Positions 34,601-46,400 of a DNA stretch of 64,000 nt are shown piece after piece (position 1 is the first letter of the stretch; each line of letters starts with the position of its first letter). The notes beneath the pieces were generated by a model, which searched no databases, had not been told where the DNA came from, and worked only from the letters and a program-made list of their open reading frames with translations. The translations under genes and the position numbers were made by a program. The DNA is from Saccharina japonica (taxonomy: Eukaryota > Sar > Phaeophyceae > Laminariales > Laminariaceae), in the NCBI GenBank assembly GCA_008828725.1, contig MEHQ01004461.1:853681-917680 (forward strand), in the 5' to 3' direction.

Positions 34601-35483
34601 TCTAATACAGACCCATTACCAGTTGTGAAGAAGATATACCGAAGTAAATTTAATGTGGGTCACCACCTACGACCTTCGCGCGGAGAAACCCAATATGAAC
34701 AAGCAAGGTGCGCGAAACGCGCCGATTGTTTCACTTGTACTGTAGTACCTACGCTTACGCGGGCGAGCAAGCACATACACTAGGACAAGGCGTGTTGGTC
34801 CCTTGAAACGCCTCTCCGCAACTCCCCCGCCCCCTTCAACTACCCTGCCCCTCAAAGATTCACACCAGCTGAAACTCGGACAGCATGTACTGTGGGTCAC
34901 CCCCACATCGTCTAGGTCACGTACACCTCCCTGACCCCTGGACACCATACGCCGGTGAATCGATACAGTAGTACGAGCTGGACCAGCTATAAAACTCGAG
35001 TATAAGTACTGTTCATACTCCCAGTACTCGGAGTATTTGGGCCTTTAGTACTGCTCATACTCCAAGTACTCCGAGTATTTAGGCCACCAGTACTCTAATA
35101 CTTGGAGTACTCGGAGTACGAAAATTACTCGATACTCTGAGTATACTCGGAGTATTACTCGGAGTATCGTATTACTCGGAGTATCGAGTATACTCGGACA
35201 ATCTGTGAAAACTTCCTAAAGTCGTACAGTATATCGTGAACCACTGCGAATTAGGCTACAAAAGTGCAAAACAAAATGGAAGCACTAACCCTGACACACA
35301 CTGCTTTGACAAGAAAAAAAAATGCATGGAAAGTTATACCAGGTACAAAGGGGGCTTCGCCGCGGCGGGCTGACGCCCGCCTGCGGCTTCGTGCAATGCC
35401 CGTAGCGGCGAAGAGTAAAGGGGGAACAATAGGTAAGCTTATGGCGAACAAATGCGACTCTGTACTGCCAAGGGGTGTACGGT
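34601..35483. repeat. No gene; TACTCGGAGTA palindrome cluster at 35000-35200
   Basis: About ten copies of the self-complementary word TACTCGGAGTA and variants lie at 35000-35200. The rest has no recognisable gene. Confidence 0.65.
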
Positions 35484-35627
35484 AGTACAGGACACGTAAT
35501 GAAAAACACTCAATCTGACCCAGGCTGGGTAAATTATGTACTTGAGAGGAGAGGGTGAGTTTTCCACTAACTTCAATACAACGGCTCCCGAATTTATTAT
35601 TCCATTGTAAATAGCATCCTGTGGAAC
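35484..35627. mobile_element. MITE M1, copy 5 (diverged, one end worn)
   Basis: Starts AGTACAGGACACGTAATGA. The interior keeps CCCAGGCTGG, GAGAGGGTGAGTTTTC and GGCTCCCGAATTTATTATT. Confidence 0.6.
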
Positions 35628-35744
35628 TGCTACCGGCACGTACATACGTTGTATATCAGCAGTAAGTGTTCTATACAAATCCGTACGTGTATCAGCGGAA
35701 AGTAGTTAGTAAAAATCCAGCATCTTCAAAATTCCACAAGTGGA

Positions 35745-36195
35745 ACGGATTAAAAAAAGCTGTCTGTCTGTCCGATTGAGAGTTAGTCTGGGGTACCCCA
35801 CGGCCAAATTTATTTCAAACTCCTACACCCGTACCGCACGCAACAGGTCGGCAGCCCTCGAGGAGGCGATCGTCATGGTCCAAACCATACCTAATGGGGT
35901 TCCCTGTGTGTTGAATAATCGGGGTTGGCTCCCAGCATCCCAAACGGAGTGGCGGGCGAGCGATTGCCGAGCAGCACCGAGGCCAGCGCCTAATTTCAAG
36001 TTGAATCGAATTTCATCCGTGTACGAGTAGTGTTTCCAAGCCACACCTTTCTTCTTCCCTCCCTCCCTCCCTCCCTCCCTCCCTCCCTCCCTCCCTCCCC
36101 CCCTCCCCCCCTCCCTCCTTCCGCGACCACCTCTCCCTCCTCCCTCCCACCTCCATCTCCTCTCCCATCCCTCCTCCTCCTCCTCTTTCTCCTCC
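35745..36195. repeat. Dispersed repeat R2 plus polypyrimidine tract, copy 2
   Basis: Matches 5185-5475 over most of its length (GATTAAAAAAAGCTGTCTGT, GCCCTCGAGGAGGCGATCG). It is followed by a (CCCT)n tract at 36055-36190. No coding frame is shared between the copies. Confidence 0.75.
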
Positions 36196-37499
36196 ACAAA
36201 AATTGTGAGAATAAATAGTTTCATCGTAGTTCACATCATCATACGACTACTCGTATTATATAGGAAAAGTGTATCGATGTACGTATATATGGAAACGAGT
36301 CAACCTCGGTTGTGTGTCGAGTTATCTACTGTTGTTATTATTAACGATGAGTCCTCCGACGGCCGAATGCCCAGCCTCACCCCTCGAGAGTGACCAAGCA
36401 CAAGCCGAATGACTCGTTGTTAAACAAGCACAGACAGGCACTGAGCCCTGGGCTTTTGACTATCTCGTATATTGTGCTATATGACACAATCGAACATGTG
36501 ATGCAATTGAGTATGTACACCTGGTACTTGACATCATATTATACGTACGGCGCAATTCACCAACACGTATATTTTGTAATATCACAGAACAGTTTAGAAA
36601 AAGAAAAAGTATTATTACAGCAGTGTACGAGTAGTGGAGACGCTACTTTGAGCTGGTGTCTGTGCGAGTAAAAACCCTCTAGCACTGCTGCTGGATGTCC
36701 TGAGCGCAAGCAGTGGCCTGCGGTGCCATCTATCTCAAGCCTTAATTACTGGATGTTGCGGAGTGCCCCTCGCACATCGTTCGAGCAGCATGCTCGTTCA
36801 GCGTACTCTGGTTTGTGCTCCCTTCTTGCCAGACACGGCGGCGGGACCACTTGGCAACCAAAATACAACGTACCTTGCTGGCTGGCTGAATTGAGTCGAC
36901 GGACCACCTGGATCCCATCACGGATACGAAAAAGTATCTGAAAAAATCAATTACTTGATTTTATCGGGCTTTTCCTCGATCCCTACAACTAGGTTGTTTT
37001 GGTGTGACAGCCCCCCCCCCCCCTTATATCACAGAATAGCCTGTCGAGGTCGAAGGTCTATCGTCGCACGAGCTGATTTTTATCAGGGTGTTGACGATTT
37101 GCAACGAGAAAAAGCAAATTGCGCCGCCTGTAGCCGTTTGAAAAAAAATAAGAAAAATCATACATTTTTTCCCTTTTTTCCCACAGCGGCAGTACGAGCG
37201 GATCTTCAGCCTGAAAATTCCAGGGAAGTATTTCAAACATCGCTTTTCCATTGGCATATTATACGTAGGTCTAAGTTTTTTCACCAGCTCGATTGCTCGG
37301 TCCGCAGTACACACACTTGTGCAATTAAGCAGGCCAACCCGTTCCTTGGCCGTGCAATAACAATTAATACATAATCTTGGATCTTGCGCGTAGATCACGG
37401 GATAACTGTAAATGCAATACGAGTACGAGGAGTAAACATATACTTCGTACGTACCAGTATTATATAATTTGGAACCACTTTTTTCGAGAAAAAATATAC
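36196..37499. other. No gene recognised
   Basis: The longest frame, 139 codons at 36955-37374, has no family features. It ends in the CGTTCCTTGGCCGTGCAATA segment also found at 6822-6880. A C-run lies at 37010-37023. Confidence 0.35.
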
Positions 37500-38180
37500 A
37501 AGCTGTCGACCATCACCATATTATATTATTGGTGAAAGTTACAGCGTCCACCGCCAGCATGTCCACGATACGAGCGCACGTGACGCCCTGCCCGGTGCAA
37601 AGCAGGTCGGTGGGCACGATGGCGGACGACTCGACCGAAAACGTTCACCGCCTCGCGAGCAAATATTCCGACATGCTCCTACGGAACGCATGCAGTCGTA
37701 ATTCGTGTGTGGACCGCAAGGCCTAAAGATCGTATGATATGATACGAACAGAAACAACGAACACCAGCATCATACCGCTGTACCACGCACATATAAACCC
37801 ATGATACACAGATCGTCGAATATATGATACTCTGAACTTGCTGTGGTACTGGTACTGGTACTGGTACGTACGTACGTGTATATCAGTAGTAAGTGGTCTA
37901 TAAAAATCCGGGTTCGTCGTCGACATAAAAAACGGAATCTTTGATTTTTCGTGTTGCGCGTAAAAAAAGCATGTGTATGTGCTACATCATCACCCATATT
38001 ATTCTTGGTGAACGTTGCAGCGCCCACCGCCCGCATGTTCACGCTCCACGAGCGCACGCGAGGCCCTGCCCGGTACAAACCAGGGCGGCGTGCACGTTAA
38101 CTGATGATAGATCGCCCGAAAATGTTCACACCGCCTCGCGAGAAAAAGACCCGACACGCTCCTGAGGGGCGAGAGAAGCA
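37500..38180. repeat. Two diverged copies of a ~200-bp segment
   Basis: The segments 37525-37725 and 37995-38175 share CATATTAT..TTGGTGAA, CACCGCC.GCATGTTCACG, GCCCTGCCCGGT and GAAAATGTTCAC.CCGCCTCGCGAG. Both keep a partly similar frame (PCPVQ, then ENVH), so an old duplicated exon is possible. I do not recognise it. Confidence 0.5.
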
Positions 38181-38852
38181 TGCGGTAGATATTTTAGTGG
38201 GTCCAAAACAGGAAATCATCGCGCACGGGACTGTAAAACAATACGACATACGTTCGTATAGCGAGCAAGTGACGAAGATACATGAAATCCTCAAACAAGC
38301 GTACCCCCGTGAGCCACGTGTTAGGCACGGCCGAGGCCACCCTTGGCAGAGTAGGCAGAGCAGAGGTCGGCGAGCACGATGAGGACATTGCAGGCCGGCA
38401 GGCGGACCTCATCGCGAGATATCGCGAAAAAGGCTCAAACTTTTGTGTTAATAAGAAAATCTGTCGGGCGCTCTCCGAGCAGCAGCTGCAAGTTTGTACA
38501 TGTACGGAGTAGTTATATTCCCACGTACGTACGACGTAGATTATGTTTTTCCGACTCAAAAAATCTCACCGAGATATCCGCGAAAACTCTGAACACCAAC
38601 TTTGTGTTTACACTGAAAAACTCGCTACTCGTACGAAAAACAAATTAATTTCCGATCAAGATGATATTTGGTGGAGAGAGCGGAAGAGACAAGGAGAGAT
38701 CGATGTAAGTTTTGTTGCCTAATACGCTACGTACCCATCAAGAGATATTGCCAAAACTCGATTCCATACGATATAAATCCAAGAAATTACGAAAAAAATA
38801 GCATATCTGCGATGCCCCGCTCAATTTTGAGAAAATTACGCTAATTTTTCAA
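38181..38852. other. No gene recognised
   Basis: Frames at 38104-38382 and 38282-38512 look mildly protein-like but are in different frames and have no known motif. Confidence 0.35.
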
Positions 38853-39853
38853 GGGCATTAGCCAACAATAGGTATACCTGCGCACTTTGAGCCATTTATA
38901 GGTACACTGCGTAATGTACACCAGAAACGGCTTCCGGGCCCGCCTTATATCGTCTCCCCGAATTCAGAAAATAAATAATTATTACCAGTATTAATTACTA
39001 GAACTTTAATTGTACCTACAAATGGTTGGGCTTGCGCTCAATTGTACCTACAAATGGCTCAAAGTGCGCAGGTACACCTATTATCGGCTACTCAATGTGC
39101 GCATCACCAATTTTTGGCTTCAACTGTACCTATAAATGGCTTAAACGATCACTTTTTGGCAACTGAAATATAGACAGACGACCACACATTCGCCCACGTT
39201 TGTTTGCTACGTATGGAATGTTGTTCCGGACCGCGCCAACGGCTGTGTAACTTAGAACCCCTCGTAACCGTATGGTATTGCTCTGTACACGTATACATAT
39301 ACCAAAGTTTCTCCTACTATATACTGCACTACAGCAGTATGTATATTATTATATGATTTGCCTTCCGACAATGTGCAGGGTATTATTCATTGTACTTTCA
39401 GCATAACGGCATGGAAACGCTCGTCATTGTTGTTTCTCCGCATCGTATATATGTGTGTGCGTAGGAGGGGTGTCGTGCTGAATACGTATGCATCGATCGC
39501 GATACGATTTCTCGCTTGTAGGTAATGCGTGATAACTCCGCAGTGTCAGTGGTTGTACTGGTACGGTCGGCTGGTTGACAGTCCCGGCATCTGATGTGGC
39601 CGTCTGTCTATATTTCAGTTGCCAAAAAGTGATCGTTCGAGCCATTTATAGGTACAGTTGAAGCCAAAAATAGGTGATACGCACATTGATTAGCCGATAA
39701 TAGGTGTACATGCGCACTTTGAGCCATTTGTAGGTACAATGGAGCGTAGGCCCAATATCAGGCGGGCCCGGAAGCCGTTTCCGATGTACATTACGCAGTG
39801 TACCTATAAATGGCTCAAAGTGCGTAGGTATACCTATAATTTGGCTAATGCCC
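38853..39853. mobile_element. ~1-kb foldback element
   Basis: The outer ~95-bp arms (38853-38950 and 39755-39853) begin GGGCATTAGCC. Inner arms (about 39015-39182 and 39597-39737) are also inverted and contain TTTATAGGTACA..TGAAGCCAAAAA. The repeated internal phrase is TTTGAGCCATTTATAGGTAC. No transposase is seen. Confidence 0.75.
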
Positions 39854-40250
39854 ATTTTTTAACCCCGTATTTGAACCGTACGTACGTTCAACGGGGTTGG
39901 GTGTCGGCCCTACCGGGGTTATATTTTGTTTTCTTTATTACTACAAGCAGTAGTTTTGATCACTCCTCCTGTACTTTTTTCGGGTATTGGATCGGTCCTA
40001 CCTCGCTCAAAAAACTAAAGTCCAAAGGGCCGACACCTAATGCGTCGACTATGATAGTGCATGAATTACACCGCGTAAAAAACCAAGTCCAACTGTTTCG
40101 TATATTTGAATGGGGCATGGCCAATCCGACGGTTACACATTTTTATGGCTGACCCAGCTCGTAGTCTTTCGTGTGCAGTTCGAGCTGCAGCCGAAGTAAA
40201 AACACTTCCACGGAAGTCAATTATGGTTCTTTATTTTTTTACTTTCAAGC
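39854..40250. other. No gene recognised
   Basis: Contains an inverted pair GGTGTCGGCCC (39901) / GGGCCGACACC (40027). The 137-codon frame overlapping here begins inside the foldback element and is not trusted. Confidence 0.4.
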
Positions 40251-40584
40251 CGGTCGCCCTGGTGGTCTAACTGGTAGCCACGAAGCCTGTAGGGCCGGAT
40301 GTCGACGGTTCGATTCTCCCCATGGAGGTTTTTATTCTCAAATGACACCGACTGTCGAGAGCGCATATTATAGCGTGGGTAAGCAAAATTCGACGAAAGT
40401 TGACGAGGGAAGAAAGTGCTGAAATCTTCTCGCGATAAAAACCAAGGCAAGAACCGTAGTGGGGGAGGAGGGAGAGGAGCCTACTTTGTGACCCCGGATC
40501 TGAGTTACGAGTTACGACTAAGGAGGGAGAAAGACGGAAGTGCGAAGATAATGAATGGGATGGAAAAAAAAAAAAAAAAAAAAA
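40251..40584 (+). mobile_element. tRNA-derived SINE, second full copy
   Basis: The head CGGTCGCCCTGGTGGTCTAA has an A-box-like TGGTCTAACTGG and a near-consensus B box GGTTCGATTCT. The body shares GTGACCCCGGATCTGAGT and TTCTCGCGATAAAAA with the 25039 copy and ends in a 20-base poly-A. It sits between two copies of an ACTTCC.TGGAAGT palindrome. Confidence 0.8.
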
Positions 40585-40599
40585 CGTTTTTTCACTTCC

Positions 40600-40865
40600 A
40601 TGGAAGTAAATTCAAGAGTAAAATAATGGCAGTAATCCTGACAACGATTAAGATCTATCCTAAGCCGTTGTCAAAAAGACTCAATAATGTCGTAGATCGA
40701 GAGCGCAGCGCGCACACTAGATCTGTCTACGCGTATTAATAGTGGTCGAATGCCCTCTTCCACGAAATTTGGAAGAGAAATTTACTTCCAATGGAAGAAT
40801 ATACTACTTACTTCCATGAAAGTTTGCATGGAAGTAAATGTACTTCCATCAAAGCTAAAAACTAA
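40600..40865. repeat. Cluster of ACTTCCATGGAAGT palindromes
   Basis: The word and variants occur near 40604, 40781, 40811, 40829 and 40840, with one more at 40204 on the other side of the SINE. It could be a transposon end or a protein-binding palindrome; nothing decides this. Confidence 0.55.
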
Positions 40866-41034
40866 AAAAAAAATACCATGGGAGTGAGGAAGCAGCTCTC
40901 GACAGTTACTAGAGAAGTATCGAGGCAGAAACCCTAGGTATACCTATATTAATAGTAGTAGGAAATATCCTGTACCTGGTATTTATATCAAGTATATAGT
41001 ACGGAGTAGGATGATATTATACTGTATATCGAAT

Positions 41035-41325
41035 GCCAGCATTGCCGATGGCAGCAAGTACTACACGCCGTTGCTGCTGCCGTTCGTTGGGCCATTTCAA
41101 CTCGTCCAACACAACCCAAATACCGCAAGTACCTGGTATTTATTGCATAACAGGTGTACGAGTACGACGTATACGGAGTAGGATATTATATATGTTTTAC
41201 TTTCGGATTTGTACCTGACAACAGAATTGCTGGTGGCAGTACACCGCTGCTTCTTCTGCTGCCGTTGAGGAGCAATTCAACTCGTCCAACACAACCGAAG
41301 TACCGCCACATGCAAGTCTCACATG
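41035..41325. repeat. Two-copy ~170-bp tandem repeat
   Basis: The phrases GCCG.TGGCAG.A, TGCTGCCGTT and CAACTCGTCCAACACAACC occur at 41040-41125 and 41220-41300. Confidence 0.7.
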
Positions 41326-41459
41326 GTACATACGACTTACAAAAAAAAGACCACTTGGTGTTCGATACCAATACCAACAGAGCAAAGACCCAAAGCAGAC
41401 AAATCCGCCGCACGCGCGTATCCTGGCCTCCCTAACCCACACGAGGTCTCCCCTACAGC

Positions 41460-41735
41460 ATGACAGGTACGCCAGGACTAACCGCCTACCAACAAATAAA
41501 ACAAATGCCCTCCCTTCCTCTGCGCAAGGACCCTACACCGCATATCACATTACACAGAAACCGTAATTGCCCAACCCACCCCCTTGAGGTATATCGCCGC
41601 ATACCCTCTCAACCAATCAGCTCCACCACGGACATTTCTTCGGAACGCATCCACGCCCCCTCCTTCCTCCCCCCCTGCAAACCTACACAACAGATTAGGT
41701 CCAGTTCAACCTCCTTGGGGCTTTTTCAACAGGCT

Positions 41736-41806
<71 letters not shown>

Positions 41807-42340
41807 ACCCCCCCCAAAAACAATTGACGCCCTCTACCCCCCTTTGGGGTTTTTTTCAACGCTTCCCCCCCCCCCCCCCCCCCGCACAACACCCCCTCCT
41901 GCCCTTCAAACCCACAGACCAGACAGGTCCAATCCGAGCCAAATCCAGCAAGGTCGCCAATCAAATTCAGCCTCCTCTCCCATCTCATCAAAAACGACGA
42001 AAATCACCGCCCGTCGAATCCGGATCGACGCGATTCCAACAAAGTAATAATTTCTCGACAGCTCGAGAAAACCCCCCGCATAACCCCTTCGTCACTGCTG
42101 CAAATATTTCCCTACTCAAACTTTCGAAACGTTGATGCAGCTGGAAAGGGGTTACTCTACCCAGCTTGAGCTATTCTAACCAGCTCGAGCGTTTCAGCGC
42201 AAGACAGCTCCAGGTCTACCCCAAGTCAGATCAAGTACGGACAACAACAGAGCTCAGCCTTTCACATCCCATCAAATGGCATCAAATGGCAACAAACCAC
42301 TGACGCACAAGACCGGACCAATGCGGTGCAAGCTCTCCTT
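41460..42340. other. Poly-C tracts and proline-rich pseudo-frames
   Basis: A 70-base C run at 41737-41806 and a 19-base run at 41865-41883 each follow a CTTTTTCAAC-like word, so they look like a tandem duplication. The two proline-rich frames (183 and 195 codons) are produced by these runs and overlap in different frames. Neither is a supported gene. Confidence 0.7.
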
Positions 42341-42598
42341 CCACCCAGCTCACCATATGCTACTCAACTGAGCATAGGCTACCCAGCTCGGCATAAGCTA
42401 CCGAGTTCAGCATGAGCTGTCTTAGCTCCGCATGCGCTACCCAGCCCAGCCTAAGCTACCCAGCGCAGCACAAACTACCCAGCGCAGCATAAACTATCCA
42501 ACTCAGCATACGCTACCCAACTCAGCGCAATCTACCCAGTTCAGCACAAGCTACCGAGCTCAGCACAGGCTAACCCAGCCCAGCAAAAGCTACCCAGC
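42341..42598. repeat. ~19-bp minisatellite abutting the eIF3a stop codon
   Basis: About 13 units of GCTACCCAGCTCAGCATAA run up to the stop codon of the minus-strand eIF3a gene. They therefore form the start of its 3' UTR or immediate downstream region. Confidence 0.8.
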
Positions 42599-43308
42599 TC
42601 AAGACCGCTCCAAGTCCTTCAGGCTGCGTCCCTGGCCAGTGCCACGCATGGGCGGCCTCTGCCCCGAAGGAGGGGCATCGCCCCTGTTCCCCGAACCAAA
42701 CCCGCCTCCACCGCCGCCACCCCTGCTGTCATCGCCGCCCCCACTCACCCTGCTACGCCACCCCCCCCCCGCATCGCTTCGGGGCATGCCTCCACCACCC
42801 CCGCTACCGCCACGGTCACCAAAGCCCCCGCCGCCCCGTCCGCTATCTCTGTCCATGTAGCCGCCCCCACCTCCGCCACCACCATACCCTCCGCTGCTCC
42901 TGTCACCGAAGCGCGAGTTACCCCTGTCCATACCCCCGCCGCGGCTGCCCCCGTCCCCGGAGGACCCACCGCCTCCTCCTGCGGAGCTACCCCCGCGGCG
43001 CCAAGTGCTCTCAAAGTTGCGCTCCTTGCCGAGATCCCCTGCGCCTCCACCCATACCTCCGCCCATACGGTCACCGCCGCCCATACGGTCACCACCTCCC
43101 ATACGGTCACCACCCCCCATGCGGTCACCCCCTCCACCGCCCATACGGTCACCCATACGGTCACCCATACGGTCGCCCATTCCACCACCACCCCGGGCCT
43201 GGTACCGGTCATCCCCCTGCCTGCCACCGCCTCCGCCCATCCTATCGTCACCGCCGCCACCGCCGCGAGATTGGCCAGCAGTGCGCCAGCCCCCAGCAGA
43301 GCGGTCTT

Positions 43309-43339
<31 letters not shown>

Positions 43340-43459
43340 GCCGCTGCGGAAGCCGTAGTTGTCACCGCCATCGCGGGCGCTGTTGCCGTAGCCTCCGCCG
43401 TTGCGGGAGTCGTCTTGCGGGTCCTCGTCGTCGGGGCCCAGTCCGCGGCTGGCGCGCTC
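42599..43459 (-). CDS. EIF3A: eIF3a last exon, Gly-rich C-terminal tail
   Basis: 286 residues to a TGA stop. It starts [20 protein letters not shown], then Gly-rich runs, MGDRM and GGGDRM repeats (about 43060-43185), FESTWRRGG, more Gly/Arg/Ser and a SLKDLERS end. Vertebrate eIF3a has DDRGPRRG-type repeats in the same place, so this is probably a lineage-specific disordered RNA-binding-like tail. The long plus-strand Pro/Ala frames here are shadows. Confidence 0.93.
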
Positions 43460-46400
43460 CTGATGGCACGGCACAATCATGGCACAAGCATGTCACACCA
43501 GACAAGAAAAAACAAGGAAGGTGTTAATATTCTGGGTCTTCACATACATACACCAGGTACCAGGAACAGTAGAAGGAACATGACGGGGGGGGAGGAGAAA
43601 AATAAGGAAGGTGTTCATATTATGGGTGTAACATGTACCAGGTACCAGGTACAGTAGAAGAAAGATGATCGGGGGGGGCGTACTTATTTGTTGCTTGCCT
43701 TGGTCATTTGACCATTGACCACGCATCCCTTTCGAGACAGACATGACGAGGGATGGGGGGGGGGGGTGAAGTGGATTTGGTTCAGAAATGAACGTGCATT
43801 GTTTCTACATTGTCACAAGAAAACGAAAATATTTTGGTTCAAAGTAAAATATATACCGGTATACTATATGCGTTTTCATCACAAGGGCGGGAAGATAAAC
43901 AAAGAAAGGTAGAGTATTGAGGTATGGGGGCAAACAAGAAATATTAACACAGAAGGTGATTTTTTTTCAAGCACAAGCAAGTTGTGAAGAGCCGAAATGA
44001 CATGACTGCCACCGTTAAACAAGGAAGTTATAAATACTATGGGTTTGATAGATATGAGGTAGATGAGGAGGAAGCGAACTTTTTCGTAAATGAAAGTGGA
44101 TTATTGCTACAATCAAGCGAAAGTGTTTTGAAGAAAAAATACATGTATTTTAAGAAAAAAAGAGCGAGAGGATTGACCTTGGGATGCGGTGTAGCTTTGG
44201 GTTCAGGTCGAACGGGCCGATCGTAAGTTCCACGTTGCAGTACCACTGTACCACCTAGCACGGGGTTCTATTAATAACAAGCCTCAATAGCACAGCTTCA
44301 GAGGACCCCTTCCAGCACAGAGTACAGAACAATACAGCACAGGTTACACAAGTACAAAAACAACAGAATTTACCAGCATGGTAGAGTGCTGGTGCAATAT
44401 GGACAACAGACTCAAGTACGGTACAGTACCGCACAGTACAGCACAGTACGGTACAGTGTTGACAGCAGCGCAGTGCTACTAACAGTGAAGTGCAAATAAC
44501 AGTACTACAATGTTAGTAACAGCACGGTAGTGTAAAAAACAAAAAAACAGCACCATGTTACTATACGAAGTATAACCGTACAGCAGTGCTATTCAATAAT
44601 AGCAGTAGAGTGTTGATAACAAACAGTACAGCAGTTCTGACAACAGTACAGTACGTAGTGACAATCACAGTGAGCAGTATGGCGCATACCTCGTCGCGCT
44701 CTCTCTTGTCCGCCTCCCTCTGAGCCTCGGCCTCCTCCTCCGCCGCTTTGCGCTCGGCCTCCAGAGCGTCCCTGCGGCACCGAAAACAACGGCAACGTCA
44801 AAAGAAGTCCAGGAGTCAGCTGCAGCATGTCCAAACTATTATACGGCAACCTTTTTGTAACAGGTACCAAGGAATACTACGCATACATACCCGGTACAGT
44901 GCATTAAAACTGTTAAATGTTTTTGATAGAAGGGTATCAGTTGTTTGAAGCTATACCTGGTACTTCGAAGTATACATAGTATAGGCATATCGCTTTGCTG
45001 TTTGCCTTACTCCTGCCCCCCCCGGCGCCGCATCGCGTAATACGCGGACCAATCAGTGGGCCAGATTTCGCATTCATGGACCAATCATTGGGTTAGAGTT
45101 CTCTGATGAGCAAGGAAACAACAGTCTCGAATCTCCAATAGACTCCAACAGCTGAACAGGGGATATACTCCCAGCCAGAGAGGTATAAACACGATAGGGT
45201 ATGGTCGGTAAATTACATCATGTTACGAGCACATAGAATATGTCATGGCCTACTTCATTTACATGCTTGGCCGTAGTCGTATGACCATGGACCCTCGCAT
45301 CATTACAATGCCGGGACGGAGCATGTCGGGTTTTCAACGGCCAGGCAGACCATTTTTTTTTTGGGGGGGGGGGGGTTCCCTTTTCACCGCATTCGAAAAC
45401 AAAAAACGAATGATACTTCCAAGGGGGCATCGAGTGAATTGACACACCAAACGAGGCGGAACGTGGAAGTGTGGAGGGCTTAAGCTATATTTGAACACAT
45501 CCGCCCGAGGATTGAAAAAAAAAATGATAAAAAAAAGTACTTTCTCGCCTGCGGGAAGCCTCTTCCGCCTCGCGCTCCATGCGCTCCTCCTCTTCCCGAG
45601 CCCGCTCGGCCTCCTCCTCGGCCCGTCGCAGACGTCCCAGAGCGCGGTCAACCTGCAACACACCAAATACAAGCACAACAAAAAGAGGGAAGACAAAAAC
45701 AAACACAAAAAGGAAAATGGTGAAGGAAGGAGAACGATACGTGTAAGGCGAGGGAAGAACAAAAACAAAGGAAAACGATGAAGGAAGGACAAGGACAAGG
45801 ACAAGAAAGAGGAGGGGGAAAAAAAGCACCGACCGACACGAAGAAAGGTACACCTGGTGCACATTATACGTGCATGGTACGCGTGTGTGTATCAACATTG
45901 TCAGAGCGAGACGAAGCAAAGTTATTGAATACGCAGCGAGAGGAAGAAAGCTGGGGCTGATACTGGCGCGAGCTCTACGAATGTAGCGACAAAAGCATGA
46001 AAAGAGATAAAAAGAGATCGCAGATGAAAATAAAAAGTGTGCTCTATTTTACGGGGGGGCCATAGTAAATACTAGTAAATAGGACCTACGGTACAGACAA
46101 AAACCGATACATTTTTACCTATTTTTTCAACAGAATTTGGCCCCCTATTTACTATGGTCGCCCGTAAAAGAGTAAATAGCAAGACAAAGAGTCAAGTACT
46201 GACTACACGAACCAAGACATAAAAAAAAAAGCACGCCACGCCACACCACGTCAAATAACCCTTTCTAGACGCTTGATGGACTATAAGTCGTTTCATTTGT
46301 GGCTACCGGTGTCTCGTAATAAAACAGACTTGAAAAAAAGAAAAAAAAATGTAGCCTCGTAGGCGCTGGCCGTCTATATCTACTGTACTACCCCCTTCTT

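Noticed and set aside
41460-42135. Proline-rich frames (183-195 codons)
   Set aside because: They depend on a 70-base poly-C run and overlap in different frames.
43005-43657. Plus-strand Pro- and Ala-rich frames
   Set aside because: Shadows of the Gly-rich eIF3a last exon on the minus strand.
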